A DNA stretch of 64,000 nucleotides from an uncultured Chlorobiaceae bacterium (GCA_903994525.1 CAJEXW010000001.1:124001-188000), one strand, 5' to 3'. Counted from the stretch's first letter, positions 31,803 through 42,821 are shown. A program made the numbers and translations. Notes: generated from the sequence alone by a model not told the origin.

Positions 31803-32606
31803 TCAATAGTGTAATGAGAGACCATCAAGAAAAGTGCTGGTCAGTATCTCTGCCTTGCCTGGTCGAACAACGATGGTATGTTCAAAATGTGCAGAGGGCT
31901 TTCCATCCTCGGTTACGGCGACCCACCCCCCACGTCGACTAACCGCTCTGCGCGATCTACCGAGTGCGATCATCGGCTCAATTGCAAGTGTCATCCCTTC
32001 CCGTAACTTTACTCCTGTATTTTTTCGGCCATAATTTGGTACTGCGGGGTCTTCATGCAATTCGCTCCCGATACCGTGGCCTACCATATTTTCTATAACA
32101 CTGAAACCAAAAGATCTTGCATAATCCTCTATAGCAGATGAAATATCGTGAAGACGATTCCCTTCAACAGCCATGGCGATACCTCTCATAAGAGATTCAC
32201 AGGTTGCATCAACAAGCTGCTGCACCTGTGCGTCAATTACTCCAAGAACAAATGTCCTTGCTGCGTCGCCATGGTATCCACCCTTATAGACACCGCAATC
32301 AACAGAAACAATATCACCTTCACGAAGAATCCTTTTCGAACTTGGAACACCGTGAACTACCTCTTCATTGATAGAGACACAGAGCGTAGCAGGATATGGT
32401 GTCACATCAGGATCGGTTTTCGGAACATAATTCAGAAAACTGGGGACTGCCTGGTGATCGCGGATATACTCTTCGGCCATGATGTCGAGCTGCCTGGTGG
32501 TCATGCCCGGCTTAATCTCTAGTTGTAACAAATCGAGAACCTTTGCGACCAAAGTTCCCGACTCCCTCATCAACTCAATTTCACGTTCGCTTTTTATAGT
32601 GATCAT
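31803..32606 (-). CDS. map: Methionine aminopeptidase, type I
   Basis: 267 residues. Removes N-terminal Met from nascent proteins. The five metal ligands of the pita-bread fold are visible in VSVDCGVYKGGYHGDAART (two Asp), GHGIGSELHEDPAVPNYG (His), MTLAIEPM (Glu) and EHTIVV (Glu). It lies between secY and infA, with no adk gene where many bacteria have one. Confidence 0.97.
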   Translation of the reverse strand: MITIKSEREIELMRESGTLVAKVLDLLQLEIKPGMTTRQLDIMAEEYIRDHQAVPSFLNYVPKTDPDVTPYPATLCVSINEEVVHGVPSSKRILREGDIVSVDCGVYKGGYHGDAARTFVLGVIDAQVQQLVDATCESLMRGIAMAVEGNRLHDISSAIEDYARSFGFSVIENMVGHGIGSELHEDPAVPNYGRKNTGVKLREGMTLAIEPMIALGRSRRAVSRRGGWVAVTEDGKPSAHFEHTIVVRPGKAEILTSTFLDGLSLHY

Positions 32607-32615
32607 AGGGATCTA

Positions 32616-33947
32616 TTACCGGACCTGTCGGCCACGTGTCTTGCCTGACTTCATAAAACCATCATAATGACGCATAAGCAGATGACTTTCTACCTGCTGT
32701 AGAGTATCAAGACCAACACCGACAATAATAAGAAGACTGGTCCCTCCAAAAAACTGGGCGAACCCCTGCGTTACATTTCCAAATTTTGTAAGAAATGTTG
32801 GAAGAATTGCAATAATTGCTAAAGATATTGCTCCAGGAAGTGTAATTCTTGTAAGAATGTTATCAATAAAGTCCGCAGTACTTTTTCCGGGGCGTACACC
32901 AGGTATAAACCCCCCTTGTCTGCGCATGGTATCTGCAACCTCTTTGGGATTAAAAGCAATTGCAGTATAAAAATAGGTAAAGAAGACAATCATAGTTCCA
33001 AACATAAGAGCATACCACCAGGAGTCGTACGCCAATAAACCAGCTATTTTCTGCATAACCTCATTCTCAGGGAAAAAGGAGAGGAAGGTCCCCGGAAGAA
33101 ACATAATTGATTGAGCAAAAATAATCGGCATAACACCGGCAGTATTGATTTTCATCGGAATATACTGAGTGCTGCCACCGTAAACTTTACGCCCGACAAC
33201 CCGTTTGGCGTGCTGTACGGGAATTCGGCGGGTACCAACAGTAAGCACGACAACAAAAGCAACAATTGCAGCCATCATTGCCAAAATAATAATCTCAATC
33301 ACCCAATTCTTGCTACCTAAAGAAACTGATCGAAATTCAGCGACAAGCGCCTGGGGAAAACGGGCTAGAATACCTATCATGATAATGAGAGATATACCAT
33401 TGCCAATACCTCGCTCAGTAATTTTTTCTCCAAGCCACATAACAAAAACTGTCGCCGAAGTAAGAAGAATAACAACAGTAAAAGTGAAAAAAATGCCTGG
33501 ATCAGGAACTATTATCTTTCCGAATGAGGCTGGACTAGAGAGGCTGACACTGACACCCCATGACTGAAGAATAGCAATAAACACAGTTCCATACCTGGTC
33601 ATCTGACTAATTTTCTGTCTTCCATTCTCACCTTCCTTCTGAAGTTTCTGAAAGTAAGGGGTAACAGCTCCAAGCAACTGAACAATGATTGAGGCGGAGA
33701 TGTAGGGCATAATACCAAGAGAAAAGATGGAGGCTCTTGCAAAAGCACCTCCAACAAAAAGATCAAACAACCCAAAAAGGTCATTTGAATGGGTCTGTGA
33801 TGCGCCTGATACTGCAGCCGCATCAACACCCGGTATGGTAATATGGGAACCAAGTCTGTAAACAAATAACAGAAGAAGCGTATAAAGAATCCGCTGACGA
33901 AGTTCAGGGATTTTATTGATGTTCCTTATACTTTCGGTAAGCTTCAT
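32616..33947 (-). CDS. secY: Preprotein translocase subunit SecY
   Basis: 443 residues, ten predicted membrane segments. Conserved GIMPYISASIIVQLL, GIGNGISLIIM, YIPMKINTAGVMPIIFAQS and FTYFYTAIAFNP. Channel core of the Sec translocon. Ribosome-binding site AAAGGACG just before the ATG. It follows rplO by 18 bases, as in the spc operon. Confidence 0.98.
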   Translation of the reverse strand: MKLTESIRNINKIPELRQRILYTLLLLFVYRLGSHITIPGVDAAAVSGASQTHSNDLFGLFDLFVGGAFARASIFSLGIMPYISASIIVQLLGAVTPYFQKLQKEGENGRQKISQMTRYGTVFIAILQSWGVSVSLSSPASFGKIIVPDPGIFFTFTVVILLTSATVFVMWLGEKITERGIGNGISLIIMIGILARFPQALVAEFRSVSLGSKNWVIEIIILAMMAAIVAFVVVLTVGTRRIPVQHAKRVVGRKVYGGSTQYIPMKINTAGVMPIIFAQSIMFLPGTFLSFFPENEVMQKIAGLLAYDSWWYALMFGTMIVFFTYFYTAIAFNPKEVADTMRRQGGFIPGVRPGKSTADFIDNILTRITLPGAISLAIIAILPTFLTKFGNVTQGFAQFFGGTSLLIIVGVGLDTLQQVESHLLMRHYDGFMKSGKTRGRQVR

Positions 33948-33965
33948 AGCGTCCTTTTAGGGAAT

Positions 33966-34520
33966 TCAGGGCTTTATTGATTTTTTGGTTCTCTTGACCA
34001 ATTTGGCTTTTGGTTTCAGGAGTGCCTCTTCGTAAGAAAGATCGCTAACCTTACAAGCCTCTTCAAGCGTACGGAATGCCTTCACTGCTTCGCCACCAGC
34101 CGCTTTTATTTTCTCCTCGGCACTTTTGCTGAAAGCGTGAGCTGTAATCTTGATTGCACTGGACAACTCTCCGTTGCCCAGAACCTTAAAATAGTCTGCA
34201 TTGCTGGCATGAAGAAGAGCTTTCAGATCAAGAACCGAAATCTCACTCTCAAGCACACCATCCTGAACCCATTTATCAATCTGCGAAAGATTGACGGTGT
34301 TGACCGGTTTTTTATCAACAGGGGTAAAACCAAATTTTGGCAACCTCCGATAAACAGGAACCTGTCCACCTTCAATCAGCGGCCTTTTATAGCCACTTCT
34401 TGACTGCTGACCGTTGTTGCCCTTGCCTGCTGTCGTTCCGTTACCGGATCCCTGACCACGACCGACACGCTTTTTATTTTTTACTGCGCCTTTTGCTGGA
34501 CGAAGTGAACTTAAATCCAT
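33966..34520 (-). CDS. rplO: 50S ribosomal protein L15
   Basis: 184 residues from the ATG at 34520; an upstream in-frame GTG (34535) adds only five non-family residues. N-terminal LSSLRPAKGAVKNKKRVGRGQGSG and Gly/Lys-rich loop are diagnostic. It is about 35 residues longer than E. coli L15 because of a C-terminal Lys-rich extension. Confidence 0.96.
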   Translation of the reverse strand: MDLSSLRPAKGAVKNKKRVGRGQGSGNGTTAGKGNNGQQSRSGYKRPLIEGGQVPVYRRLPKFGFTPVDKKPVNTVNLSQIDKWVQDGVLESEISVLDLKALLHASNADYFKVLGNGELSSAIKITAHAFSKSAEEKIKAAGGEAVKAFRTLEEACKVSDLSYEEALLKPKAKLVKRTKKSIKP

Positions 34521-34553
34521 GATTTCAATCCCCACTTGCTATTAGTAAAAATC

Positions 34554-34739
34554 CTATACCTCTTCAACCTTGACAAGGTGTTGAACCACCCTGATCTGAC
34601 CTCTGGTGCAGGGATTATCCTGCCGGTCAACACTGTAGTTTGGCCTGCCAAGCCCAAGCGCCTGAATGGTAGCTTTCTGCTTTTTAGTTCCGCCGATGGC
34701 GCTACGTACCTGTGTAATCTTTAGTTTCTTCTCACTCAT
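34554..34739 (-). CDS. rpmD: 50S ribosomal protein L30
   Basis: 61 residues from the ATG at 34739, which fits the family ([28 protein letters not shown]). The GTG at 34751 in the same frame is not needed. Between rpsE and rplO. Confidence 0.96.
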   Translation of the reverse strand: MSEKKLKITQVRSAIGGTKKQKATIQALGLGRPNYSVDRQDNPCTRGQIRVVQHLVKVEEV

Positions 34740-34755
34740 ATTCGTAATCACTCAT

Positions 34756-35274
34756 TTAGCTTTCAAAAACCTCTCTCAGGCTCTTTGACCGTCTCTCACC
34801 TACATCATAGGCATCCGAAATGCTCTGAAGGCCTTTTATTGCTGCCTTTACCACATTATGGGGATTAGATGAACCAAGAGATTTGGTCAAAATGTCATGA
34901 ATACCAGCCATTTCAAGAACAGCCCTTACTGCTCCACCAGCAATAAGACCGGTACCAGGAGTTGCAGGCTTCATCATGACTTTGGCTGAGCCATATTTGA
35001 CAACAACCTGATGAGGGATAGTTCCCTTGACTATAGGTACCTTGATCACATTTTTCTTACCATCTTCGATCCCTTTTGCAATCGCATCCTGAACCTCATT
35101 TGCCTTGCCAAGCCCGTATCCTACATGGCCTTCCTTATCACCTACAACAACAATAGCATTGAATCCGAAACGCTTGCCGCCCTTGACAACTTTCGCAGTC
35201 CTGTTAATATGAACAAGCTTTTCCTTAAGATTCAATTCCCCGGGCCTGATATTCTTAGCCGATGTTTTCGCCAT
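34756..35274 (-). CDS. rpsE: 30S ribosomal protein S5
   Basis: 172 residues. Double-stranded-RNA-binding N-domain [28 protein letters not shown] and the C-domain [29 protein letters not shown]. It contributes to decoding accuracy with S4. Confidence 0.98.
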   Translation of the reverse strand: MAKTSAKNIRPGELNLKEKLVHINRTAKVVKGGKRFGFNAIVVVGDKEGHVGYGLGKANEVQDAIAKGIEDGKKNVIKVPIVKGTIPHQVVVKYGSAKVMMKPATPGTGLIAGGAVRAVLEMAGIHDILTKSLGSSNPHNVVKAAIKGLQSISDAYDVGERRSKSLREVFES

Positions 35275-35296
35275 TTACATTCTCTTTGAAACGTTT

Positions 35297-35656
35297 TTAA
35301 AAGATCAGTCCTGCTTCTCTCGCACCATCTGCCAACGCCTTGACCCTGCCATGATAACGAAACCCATTCCTGTCAAAAACAACTGTTGTAATCCCTGCTG
35401 CAAGCGCTTTCTGTGCAAGCTGACTGCCGATAATACGGCAACGCTCTGACTTTGAACCCTGAAGAGCCTTGTTCTCTTTTGACATCGTAGAGACCGCCAA
35501 CACAGTTTTCCCACTGAGATCATCGATCAATTGTGCATAAATCTGCGTAAGGCTCCTGTAGACACAAAGCCGTGGCCTGATCTGTGTACCGCTAACACTG
35601 GCCCTGCTTCTATCCTTGATTTTCTGCCTCCTGGAGGCTTTATCGATTTGACTCAT
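35297..35656 (-). CDS. rplR: 50S ribosomal protein L18
   Basis: 119 residues. [20 protein letters not shown] and [26 protein letters not shown] identify L18, which binds 5S rRNA with L5. Between rplF and rpsE. Confidence 0.97.
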   Translation of the reverse strand: MSQIDKASRRQKIKDRSRASVSGTQIRPRLCVYRSLTQIYAQLIDDLSGKTVLAVSTMSKENKALQGSKSERCRIIGSQLAQKALAAGITTVVFDRNGFRYHGRVKALADGAREAGLIF

Positions 35657-35713
35657 TCTCTTGAACCGTTGAATAATGTTATTACCTGACTACCTGAGAG
35701 ATCCTGTCACGCT

Positions 35714-36253
35714 TTACTTGCCTGCTGCCTTTCCTTCCTTGCGGCGAATAACCTCACCCTCATACTTGATACCTTTGCCACGATAAGGTTCTGGTTTCCT
35801 GAATGAACGAATCTTTGCAGCCACCTGTCCAACAAGAGCCTTGTCGATACCTGTTACAAGAATGGTAACCTGATCCGGCACCTCTATCTTAACCTCTTCG
35901 GGAGCCTTGAAATAGATCATGTGAGAATATCCAAGAGTAAGAGCCAGAAGATCATTTTTGAGTTCAGCTCTATAGCCAACACCTGCAATTTCGAGTTTTC
36001 TTGTAAACCCTTTAGTCACACCCTCAACCATATTGCTGACAAGCATACGATAAAGACCGTGTTGTGCTTTCGCCTTTTTGCTGTCATCAACTCTCAAAAC
36101 GGTGATCAGTCCGCCCTCTTCAGAAATCGTCACTTGATCCGTGAGCCTCTGTTCAAGCATTCCTTTTGGACCAGATACCCTGATGTTCGAATCTTTTATC
36201 TCAATCTTTGCCTGATTACTCAGGGATATGGGCATTTTTCCTATTCTTGACAT
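35714..36253 (-). CDS. rplF: 50S ribosomal protein L6
   Basis: 179 residues. MSRIGKMPISL at the N-terminus and the C-terminal KPEPYRGKGIKYEGEVIRRKEGKAAGK are diagnostic. It sits near the GTPase-associated centre of the 50S subunit. Confidence 0.98.
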   Translation of the reverse strand: MSRIGKMPISLSNQAKIEIKDSNIRVSGPKGMLEQRLTDQVTISEEGGLITVLRVDDSKKAKAQHGLYRMLVSNMVEGVTKGFTRKLEIAGVGYRAELKNDLLALTLGYSHMIYFKAPEEVKIEVPDQVTILVTGIDKALVGQVAAKIRSFRKPEPYRGKGIKYEGEVIRRKEGKAAGK

Positions 36254-36281
36254 GGTATTCTAATGCTCTCTGGCTTATGAA

Positions 36282-36677
36282 TTAATAGATACGGAACAGG
36301 ATTTCACCACCAACGCCCTGTGCCCTTGCCTCTTTATCAGTTATGACACCTTTCGATGACGAAAGAATGTACAACCCGAGACCACCAAGATATTTTTTTA
36401 TATCCTTGCCATCATATACACGGCGACCGGGCTTACTGACTCTGGTAATCTCCTTAATGGCGGGATCACCTTGCGCCGTATACTTGAGATCTATCCTCAG
36501 AAAAGGAAATTTTTCTGTGGAAATGACCGTAAAGCTTTTTATGTACCCTTTCTCAACGAGCAGTTGAGAAAGATTTTCCCTCAGTTTGGAGTACGGGATA
36601 TCAGTTGTTTTATTTTTTGCTCTTCCCGCATTTCTGATACGGGTGATATAATCTGCAATAGAATCCGTTACAGGCAT
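36282..36677 (-). CDS. rpsH: 30S ribosomal protein S8
   Basis: 131 residues. [18 protein letters not shown] and the C-terminal [26 protein letters not shown] identify S8. A primary 16S binder and, in E. coli, the spc-operon repressor; no target hairpin was identified here. Confidence 0.98.
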   Translation of the reverse strand: MPVTDSIADYITRIRNAGRAKNKTTDIPYSKLRENLSQLLVEKGYIKSFTVISTEKFPFLRIDLKYTAQGDPAIKEITRVSKPGRRVYDGKDIKKYLGGLGLYILSSSKGVITDKEARAQGVGGEILFRIY

Positions 36678-36741
36678 AGCGAACGTTGGTTACTTTCAAA
36701 AATGAACAAATACCTTTCTTTAACTAAGAAACAAACTGCAT

Positions 36742-37011
36742 TTACCAGCTTGCTTTTTTAACTCCCGGCAGCTTTCCCTCAAGGGCAAACTTACGGAACA
36801 TCTGGCGACACAGCCCATATTTAGCATAAACACTCCGACCTCTTCCGGTTAGCACACAACGATTACGAACCCTTGTGGCCGAGCTATCTCTCGGCAGTTT
36901 ACGAAGAGCTTCGTAGTCGCCAGCTTTAACGAGCTCTGCACGGAGATCTGCATATTTCGCTACAAGCTTTATTCTTTTCTCGTTCCTTGCTATAACGCTT
37001 TTCTTGGCCAT
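36742..37011 (-). CDS. rpsN: 30S ribosomal protein S14
   Basis: 89 residues, the long zinc-free (C-minus) type: the C-x2-C pairs of short S14 are absent. [15 protein letters not shown] and [25 protein letters not shown] are diagnostic. L36 of the same cluster is the zinc form. Confidence 0.97.
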   Translation of the reverse strand: MAKKSVIARNEKRIKLVAKYADLRAELVKAGDYEALRKLPRDSSATRVRNRCVLTGRGRSVYAKYGLCRQMFRKFALEGKLPGVKKASW

Positions 37012-37027
37012 CTGTTTTCTGAATTAT

Positions 37028-37618
37028 TTAGTTGTTCTTCTTTTTGAATGGCATGCCAAGTTCCGAAAGCAGCACGTAAGCCTCCTCGTCAGTAGCAGCG
37101 GAAGTTACAAAACTGATATCCATTCCAGATATCCTCGGTACTTTGTCAATATCGATTTCCGGGAAAATAATCTGCTCTCTTACACCAGCGGTGTAATTAC
37201 CACGCCCATCAAAACTGGTATCACTCAAGCCACGGAAATCACGTATCCTTGGAACTGCAAGACTGACAAAACGGTCAAAAAACTCGTACATAGCCTTACG
37301 ACGAAGCGTCACCCTGCACCCGATGGGCTGGCCTTCGCGCAATTTAAAATTTGAAATAGCCTTCTTTGATTTACGAATCTGAGGCTTCTGACCTGTTATC
37401 TGGGCAAGTTCCTGAAGTGCAACCTCAAGCAACTTTGGTTCCGCTGCAGCAGCCCCTACACCAATATTAATTGATATTTTTTTCAAACGAGGAACTTTCA
37501 TGACATTCTTGTACTGAAAGCGCTCGATAAGGGCTGGCGTAACTTTCTCTTTGTAGAAGGTCTGAAGTCTCGCCTCTGAAGAATTTGCCTTTGTCATCTC
37601 TTTATTCTGTTCCGTCAT
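37028..37618 (-). CDS. rplE: 50S ribosomal protein L5
   Basis: 196 residues. [28 protein letters not shown] and [30 protein letters not shown] are diagnostic. It binds 5S rRNA. The N-terminus is about 15 residues longer than in E. coli. Confidence 0.97.
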   Translation of the reverse strand: MTEQNKEMTKANSSEARLQTFYKEKVTPALIERFQYKNVMKVPRLKKISINIGVGAAAAEPKLLEVALQELAQITGQKPQIRKSKKAISNFKLREGQPIGCRVTLRRKAMYEFFDRFVSLAVPRIRDFRGLSDTSFDGRGNYTAGVREQIIFPEIDIDKVPRISGMDISFVTSAATDEEAYVLLSELGMPFKKKNN

Positions 37619-37676
37619 GTTCTTTTTGTCAGTTGATCAGGATGGTCTTGGTCATCCTGATATTTAGTAAATACAA

Positions 37677-37919
37677 TCAACTCTTCTTCACATTGGAAGA
37701 ATGAATAGGGAACTCCCTCTCTACAATAGAGCCTTGTGTCTGACCCTGAGCCGGACGGGTATGGCGCTTTCTTATATTCACGCCCTCTACTATAACACGG
37801 CCTTTAAGCGGAAAAACCTTAAGGATCTTCCCCTCTTTGCCTTTATCGTTGCCACTTATGACGACAACAGAGTCGTTCTTCTTGACGTGCAACTTAACCT
37901 TCTTGATCCCTGTTTTCAT
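37677..37919 (-). CDS. rplX: 50S ribosomal protein L24
   Basis: 80 residues with the KOW motif ([35 protein letters not shown]). Assembly initiator of the 50S subunit. It starts 35 bases after the tRNA-Gly gene, which separates it from rplN. Confidence 0.97.
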   Translation of the reverse strand: MKTGIKKVKLHVKKNDSVVVISGNDKGKEGKILKVFPLKGRVIVEGVNIRKRHTRPAQGQTQGSIVEREFPIHSSNVKKS

Positions 37920-37954
37920 TTTTCACTGATATGATAGTATTTCATAAAATCCTG

Positions 37955-38027
37955 AGCGGGAGACGAGACTCGAACTCGCGACCAACAGCTTGGAAGGCTG
38001 TGACTCTACCAACTGAGTTACTCCCGC
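37955..38027 (-). tRNA. tRNA-Gly (anticodon UCC) inside the spc operon
   Basis: Complete 73-nt cloverleaf on the minus strand. Acceptor GCGGGAG pairs with CTCCCGC; the anticodon stem ACAGC/GCTGT holds the loop CTTCCAA, giving anticodon UCC (Gly, GGA codons); the T-arm has the GTTCGAGTC sequence; the discriminator is U; no CCA is encoded. It lies 10 bases after the rplN stop and 35 before rplX, in the operon's orientation, so it is probably cut out of the ribosomal-protein mRNA. Confidence 0.96.
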
Positions 38028-38037
38028 CTGAAACGCC

Positions 38038-38406
38038 TTATAAAACCTCTGGCGCCAACGAAACGATCTTCATAAACTTCCTGTCACGCAGCTCTCTGGC
38101 GACAGGTCCAAAAATACGCGTTCCCCTCGGCTCTCCCTGAGCATTAAGAAGCACAACAGCATTTTCGTCAAAACGGATATATGAACCATCTTTTCTTCTT
38201 GACTCCTTGACACAACGAACGACAACAGCACGGCAAACATCTTTCTTTTTTACAATCCCGCCAGGCACTGCTGCTTTGACCGATACTATAATCTGATCAC
38301 CCAATGAGGCATAACGCCTCCCGGTTCCACCGAATACATGAATACAGCGCACCTTTTTCGCACCACTGTTATCGGCAACAACCAGATTTGTTTCTTTCTG
38401 GATCAT
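38038..38406 (-). CDS. rplN: 50S ribosomal protein L14
   Basis: 122 residues. [27 protein letters not shown] and [27 protein letters not shown] are diagnostic. It contacts L19 and 16S rRNA at the subunit interface. Its stop is followed closely by the tRNA-Gly gene. Confidence 0.98.
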   Translation of the reverse strand: MIQKETNLVVADNSGAKKVRCIHVFGGTGRRYASLGDQIIVSVKAAVPGGIVKKKDVCRAVVVRCVKESRRKDGSYIRFDENAVVLLNAQGEPRGTRIFGPVARELRDRKFMKIVSLAPEVL

Positions 38407-38444
38407 CCTGTTTCAATCTTTAATAAATGTATAAAAACCTTCGC

Positions 38445-38714
38445 TTACCTGGCTTTTTCAAGAATTTCTACCAAACGGCAACTTTTTCTTTTGCTCAATG
38501 GACGACACTCAACAACTTTAACCAGATCTCCCACACCAGCTTCATTCTTTTCGTCATGAGCCATAAGCTTTGTCGTCTTCTTAAAATACTTCTTATAAAC
38601 AGGATGCTGAACACTGCGCTCAACCGCAACAATACAGGCTTTGTCCATTTTGTCACTGACAACCTTGCCTGACCAGCTTTTTTTCCTTCCCCTTACCGGA
38701 GCATTTAATTCCAT
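38445..38714 (-). CDS. rpsQ: 30S ribosomal protein S17
   Basis: 89 residues from the ATG at 38714, which has AAGGG about 10 bases upstream; the frame extends to 38756 without family similarity. [38 protein letters not shown] identifies S17. Between rpmC and rplN. Confidence 0.95.
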   Translation of the reverse strand: MELNAPVRGRKKSWSGKVVSDKMDKACIVAVERSVQHPVYKKYFKKTTKLMAHDEKNEAGVGDLVKVVECRPLSKRKSCRLVEILEKAR

Positions 38715-38778
38715 AGATACACTGCCCTTTTTAATTTGGTCCATATATGTAAACAATTTAACTGTTTGACACTACATG

Positions 38779-38985
38779 TCAAACACTCTGCGTTTCCGCA
38801 ATAGCAAGCTGGTGTAACCGATTTTTCATCCGCGCTATATCACGCCGTGAGGTACGGAATACCATCGGATTCTGCGGCTGTTCAATAACTCTAAAAAAAT
38901 TAATATCGGCAAGTCGTTCCTGCAGAGCCTTGAGCCTCTCAATCAGTTCCTGCTTGCTCAATGCCGCGATTTCATATTTTTTCAT
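38779..38985 (-). CDS. rpmC: 50S ribosomal protein L29
   Basis: 68 residues, two-helix protein (ALSKQELIERLKALQERLADINFF; ARMKNRLHQL). It lies at the exit tunnel near the trigger-factor site. Between rplP and rpsQ. Confidence 0.96.
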   Translation of the reverse strand: MKKYEIAALSKQELIERLKALQERLADINFFRVIEQPQNPMVFRTSRRDIARMKNRLHQLAIAETQSV

Positions 38986-39018
38986 AATAAGTAAACCCTC
39001 GTCGAATTAAATGCTTGA

Positions 39019-39438
39019 TTAATCTTCATAATCAGGACGTACAATAAACCTGGTCTTGATCGGCAGTTTTTTAGCTGCAAGTCTGAATGCCTCCGTGGCC
39101 ACTTCTCTGGGTACCCCATCTGCCTCAAACATGATTCTGCCTGGTTTGACCACAGCAACCCAGAACTCAGGCGAACCTTTACCTGAACCCATTCGAGTCT
39201 CTGCAGGTTTTTGAGTAACGGGTTTATCTGGAAATATCCTTATCCATATCTTTCCATCCCTCTTCATAAACCTTGTCATGGCAATACGGGCAGCCTCAAT
39301 CTGGCGACTGGTAATCCAAGCCGGCTCAACGGCCTTCAAACCAAAGGAACCGAAAGATACCGTCGTACCACGACCTGAATTGCCTTTCATACGGCCTCTT
39401 TGTGTCTTTCTATATTTAACTCTCTTCGGCATTAACAT
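39019..39438 (-). CDS. rplP: 50S ribosomal protein L16
   Basis: 139 residues. [19 protein letters not shown], the central [37 protein letters not shown] and [20 protein letters not shown] are diagnostic. It shapes the A-site region of the 50S subunit. Confidence 0.98.
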   Translation of the reverse strand: MLMPKRVKYRKTQRGRMKGNSGRGTTVSFGSFGLKAVEPAWITSRQIEAARIAMTRFMKRDGKIWIRIFPDKPVTQKPAETRMGSGKGSPEFWVAVVKPGRIMFEADGVPREVATEAFRLAAKKLPIKTRFIVRPDYED

Positions 39439-39481
39439 ACAGGCAACTCCATTCTATTTTCTGATTGTATGGTACTTGATA

Positions 39482-40243
39482 TTATGATCGTTTTGTACGA
39501 TTGCGACGTTTCGAACGTGGATCACGGTTGTCACGACCTCTGGAACCAGGATCACTTCTTCTATCCTTCATCTTCTTCATCTCCTCTTCCTCTATAGCGT
39601 CTATCCGCTGCACGAGAACCTCACCCTTATACACCCACACCTTAATACCGATGGTGCCAGCAATTGTATGGGCGGTAACGCTCGCATAATCAACATTGGC
39701 TCGAATAGTATGAAGCGGAATTTTACCCTCTTTATATTGTTCAGAACGAGCGATCTCTGCTCCACCAAGACGACCTCCACACCGGATCCTTACGCCCTCT
39801 GCACCCGAACGCATTGCCTGTTGAATCGCCTGCTTCATTGCCCTTCTGAAAGAGACACGATTCTCAAGCTGATAGGCAATATTATCACCGATAAGCTGTG
39901 CCTCTATCTCTGGCTTTATAACCTCAACAACATCTATTTTTACCTCTTTACCGGTTATACGGCTCAACTCCTGAGAAAGATTATTGATCTCCTCACCCTT
40001 TCGGCCAACTACAGCGCCAGGTCGAGCGGCATAAATATTGATCTTGACATGCTTGGTTGTTCTTTCAACAATAATACGCGCTATACCAGCACGCTCTTTT
40101 TTCAACCGCGCAAGAACATACGTCCTTATGACATGATCCTGTTTGATCTTTTCCGAAATAACCGGACTGTCGTCATACCACCGTGATGCCCAGTCCCTGA
40201 TAATTCCCAGCCTAAATCCAGTAGGATTAACTTTCTGACCCAA
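39482..40243 (-). CDS. rpsC: 30S ribosomal protein S3
   Basis: 253 residues. [13 protein letters not shown] at the N-terminus, a KH domain ([20 protein letters not shown]) and [20 protein letters not shown] charged tail of about 35 residues ([19 protein letters not shown]...) extends past the family core. The start is TTG, with AAGGAG six bases before it; no ATG is available at that position. Confidence 0.97.
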   Translation of the reverse strand: MGQKVNPTGFRLGIIRDWASRWYDDSPVISEKIKQDHVIRTYVLARLKKERAGIARIIVERTTKHVKINIYAARPGAVVGRKGEEINNLSQELSRITGKEVKIDVVEVIKPEIEAQLIGDNIAYQLENRVSFRRAMKQAIQQAMRSGAEGVRIRCGGRLGGAEIARSEQYKEGKIPLHTIRANVDYASVTAHTIAGTIGIKVWVYKGEVLVQRIDAIEEEEMKKMKDRRSDPGSRGRDNRDPRSKRRNRTKRS

Positions 40244-40258
40244 TGCTCTCTCCTTGTT

Positions 40259-40618
40259 TTATTTAGTTACTGGATTTTTAACTCTATCAATAACAATAGT
40301 AAGATGATTCGATCTTTTCCGAATTCTGAAGGCACGGCCCATCGGAGCAGGAAGAGTTCTCTTCAATGTCATTCCTTCATTGACAAAAACTTCCTTAACA
40401 AAAAGCTCCTGGTCGCTGACCCTCTCACCCGGATTGCGCTGCGAATAATTAGAAACTGCGGACTTGAGCGTTATCATAACATTTCGTGAAGCAGCCTTGG
40501 TCGAGTTCAGCAGAATAGCTTTTGCCAAATCTACTTTTTTTCCCCGTACCAACCCTGCAACAAGTCGCATTTTTCGCGGCGATGTTGGTGTATTGCGTAA
40601 TATTGCTGTAGCTTCCAT
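40259..40618 (-). CDS. rplV: 50S ribosomal protein L22
   Basis: 119 residues. [24 protein letters not shown] and [22 protein letters not shown]. The beta-hairpin lines the peptide exit tunnel. Between rpsS and rpsC. Confidence 0.97.
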   Translation of the reverse strand: MEATAILRNTPTSPRKMRLVAGLVRGKKVDLAKAILLNSTKAASRNVMITLKSAVSNYSQRNPGERVSDQELFVKEVFVNEGMTLKRTLPAPMGRAFRIRKRSNHLTIVIDRVKNPVTK

Positions 40619-40647
40619 GATATCGTTACCCTTTCGCGTTTTTCAAT

Positions 40648-40947
40648 TTATTTTTTTCTTGGTGCTGATCCGCCTTTTTCAGCCTTTCCACCACCAGCAT
40701 GGCCGCGAAATGATCTCGTCGGGGCAAACTCTCCAAGCTTGTGACCTACCATATTATCACCTACGTAGACTGGCACATGGCTTTTCCCATTATGCACAGC
40801 TACCGTGTGACCTACAAAATCAGGCGAAATCATTGAACTTCTGGACCAGGTCTTGATGACCTTTTTTTCTCCCTTGCTATTCATATCAAGGATCCGCTTT
40901 TCCAGTTTGAGATCAATGAACGGTCCCTTTTTAAGTGATCTTGGCAT
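40648..40947 (-). CDS. rpsS: 30S ribosomal protein S19
   Basis: 99 residues. [42 protein letters not shown] and [16 protein letters not shown] are diagnostic. A head protein that contacts S13. Confidence 0.98.
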   Translation of the reverse strand: MPRSLKKGPFIDLKLEKRILDMNSKGEKKVIKTWSRSSMISPDFVGHTVAVHNGKSHVPVYVGDNMVGHKLGEFAPTRSFRGHAGGGKAEKGGSAPRKK

Positions 40948-40980
40948 AATGTATCTGCTTGTTGTTGTTATCCGCTATAA

Positions 40981-41820
40981 TTATTTGGCGTTTCTGCCCC
41001 GAACAATCAATTTCTGTGAAGCCTTCTTTTTATTTCTGGTCTTCTGTCCCTTTGCAAGTTGACCCCATGGCGACATTGGATGCTTTCTGCCTCCTCCTGA
41101 TTTCGACTTGCCTTCTCCACCACCCATCGGATGATCGACCGGGTTCATAGCCATACCTCTTGTCTGAGGACGAATACCAAGCCAACGAGTTCTACCAGCC
41201 TTGCCGAGCACAACATTTTCATGATCAGTATTACCAACAACTCCAATAGTTGCGCGGCACTCAACTCTGAGCTTGCGGATTTCTCCGGAAGGAAGTTTTA
41301 GTGTAACATAATCACCCTCCCGAGCAGCAAGAACAGCAAAACCCCCGGCTGATCTAACAATTTGTCCCCCCTTACCGGCCTTCATCTCAATATTATGAAT
41401 ATCAGTACCGAGAGGAATATTCTTGAGTGGCATAGTGTTACCGGTCTTTATTTCAACCTTTTCACCACTTTCCACCTTATCGCCAACATTTAAACCTTTC
41501 GGGGCGAGAATATAACGTTTTTCTCCATCAATGTAATGCAATAATGCAATTCTTGATGAACGATTCGGATCATACTCAATAGCAGCAACAGTTGCTGGTA
41601 CGCCATCCTTGTTGCGTTTGAAATCGATAATCCTGTAATGGCGTTTATGGCCGCCACCTCTATGCCTTGAGGTCTTGCGTCCCGCAGCATTACGCCCGCC
41701 GGATTTCTTTAGAGGCACAAGCAGACCTTTTTCAGGCGTACTTTTTGTGATTTCATCGAATGCAGGGTATGACATGAACCTCGACCCTGGCGTAACCGGC
41801 GCTAACTTCCTTATAGCCAT
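40981..41820 (-). CDS. rplB: 50S ribosomal protein L2
   Basis: 279 residues. [34 protein letters not shown] and [22 protein letters not shown] (with the conserved His near the peptidyl transferase centre) identify L2. Confidence 0.98.
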   Translation of the reverse strand: MAIRKLAPVTPGSRFMSYPAFDEITKSTPEKGLLVPLKKSGGRNAAGRKTSRHRGGGHKRHYRIIDFKRNKDGVPATVAAIEYDPNRSSRIALLHYIDGEKRYILAPKGLNVGDKVESGEKVEIKTGNTMPLKNIPLGTDIHNIEMKAGKGGQIVRSAGGFAVLAAREGDYVTLKLPSGEIRKLRVECRATIGVVGNTDHENVVLGKAGRTRWLGIRPQTRGMAMNPVDHPMGGGEGKSKSGGGRKHPMSPWGQLAKGQKTRNKKKASQKLIVRGRNAK

Positions 41821-41851
41821 TTGAATGTATGATCTATCCTTTTTATAATTT

Positions 41852-42163
41852 CTATCCTTCGCTCTTCTGGGCTGAACCTGAGTAGTAGTCTATCGACTGA
41901 CCCTTTTCAAGAGTAATAATGGCCTTTTTCCAATCGCTCTTTTTTCCAAATATCCGGCCTCTTTTCGTATTCTGAGCCCGCGATTTACCAAGACAGATAG
42001 CCGTGCGAACTGATTTTACTTCAACCCCAAATTTCTTTTCAACCGCTTTCTTGATATCACACTTGTCTGCATCCGTTTTGACAACGAAGACATACTGTCC
42101 TTTCTTTTCTGTCAGCCCTGTACTCTTCTCGGTCAACAACGGGCGCAACAACGGGTTTATCAT
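41852..42163 (-). CDS. rplW: 50S ribosomal protein L23
   Basis: 103 residues. [47 protein letters not shown] is the L23 core, which docks trigger factor and SRP at the exit tunnel. Confidence 0.97.
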   Translation of the reverse strand: MINPLLRPLLTEKSTGLTEKKGQYVFVVKTDADKCDIKKAVEKKFGVEVKSVRTAICLGKSRAQNTKRGRIFGKKSDWKKAIITLEKGQSIDYYSGSAQKSEG

Positions 42164-42194
42164 CTCTTTAACTCCTTTTTCTGCAAACTGAATG

Positions 42195-42821
42195 TTACCC
42201 TAACGTCTCTTCTATTTTTTTCAGCGCTGTCTTCTGAACAAGCACTGTTTTGCTGTGAAGAATATCGTATGTTGATGCCTTCTCAGCACTCATGATGGTA
42301 AGCACTTCGATATTTCTTCCAGACCTTGTCATAACCATATCATATTCCGGGGTCAACATCAGAGTTTTTTTCTCTGAAAGACCAAGGTTTTTGAGGATAT
42401 CAGCAAAAGGCTTTGTCTTGATCTGTTCAAGTCTGAAATCTTCCACAACAATAATCTGCCCATCTTGTGCTTTGGAACTCAGCGCGGAACGTCTTGCAAG
42501 CAACTTTACCTTTTTGTTGACCTTCTGGTCGTATGAGTGGGGTACAGGACCAAATATTGTTCCACCCCCGACATGGAGGGGTGAACGACTGGAACCCTGA
42601 CGGGCATTACCAGTACCCTTCTGACGCAAAGGCTTTTTACCTCCACCCCTTACCTCACCACGAGTCTTGGTCTTGTGTGTACCCTGCCTTCTATTGGCGA
42701 GTATCGACTTAACGTCGAGGTACATCGCATGTTCTGATATTTCTGCGCCGAATATGTCGTCACGGAGCGTTACCACTTCACCAGTTTCAGTACCGGCAGT
42801 ATTTAAGACTTTAAGTTCCAT
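42195..42821 (-). CDS. rplD: 50S ribosomal protein L4
   Basis: 208 residues from the ATG at 42821 ([10 protein letters not shown]); an ATG four codons upstream at 42833 is possible. [42 protein letters not shown] is the tunnel-lining loop. In E. coli L4 also represses the S10 operon; no leader target was identified here. Confidence 0.96.
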   Translation of the reverse strand: MELKVLNTAGTETGEVVTLRDDIFGAEISEHAMYLDVKSILANRRQGTHKTKTRGEVRGGGKKPLRQKGTGNARQGSSRSPLHVGGGTIFGPVPHSYDQKVNKKVKLLARRSALSSKAQDGQIIVVEDFRLEQIKTKPFADILKNLGLSEKKTLMLTPEYDMVMTRSGRNIEVLTIMSAEKASTYDILHSKTVLVQKTALKKIEETLG

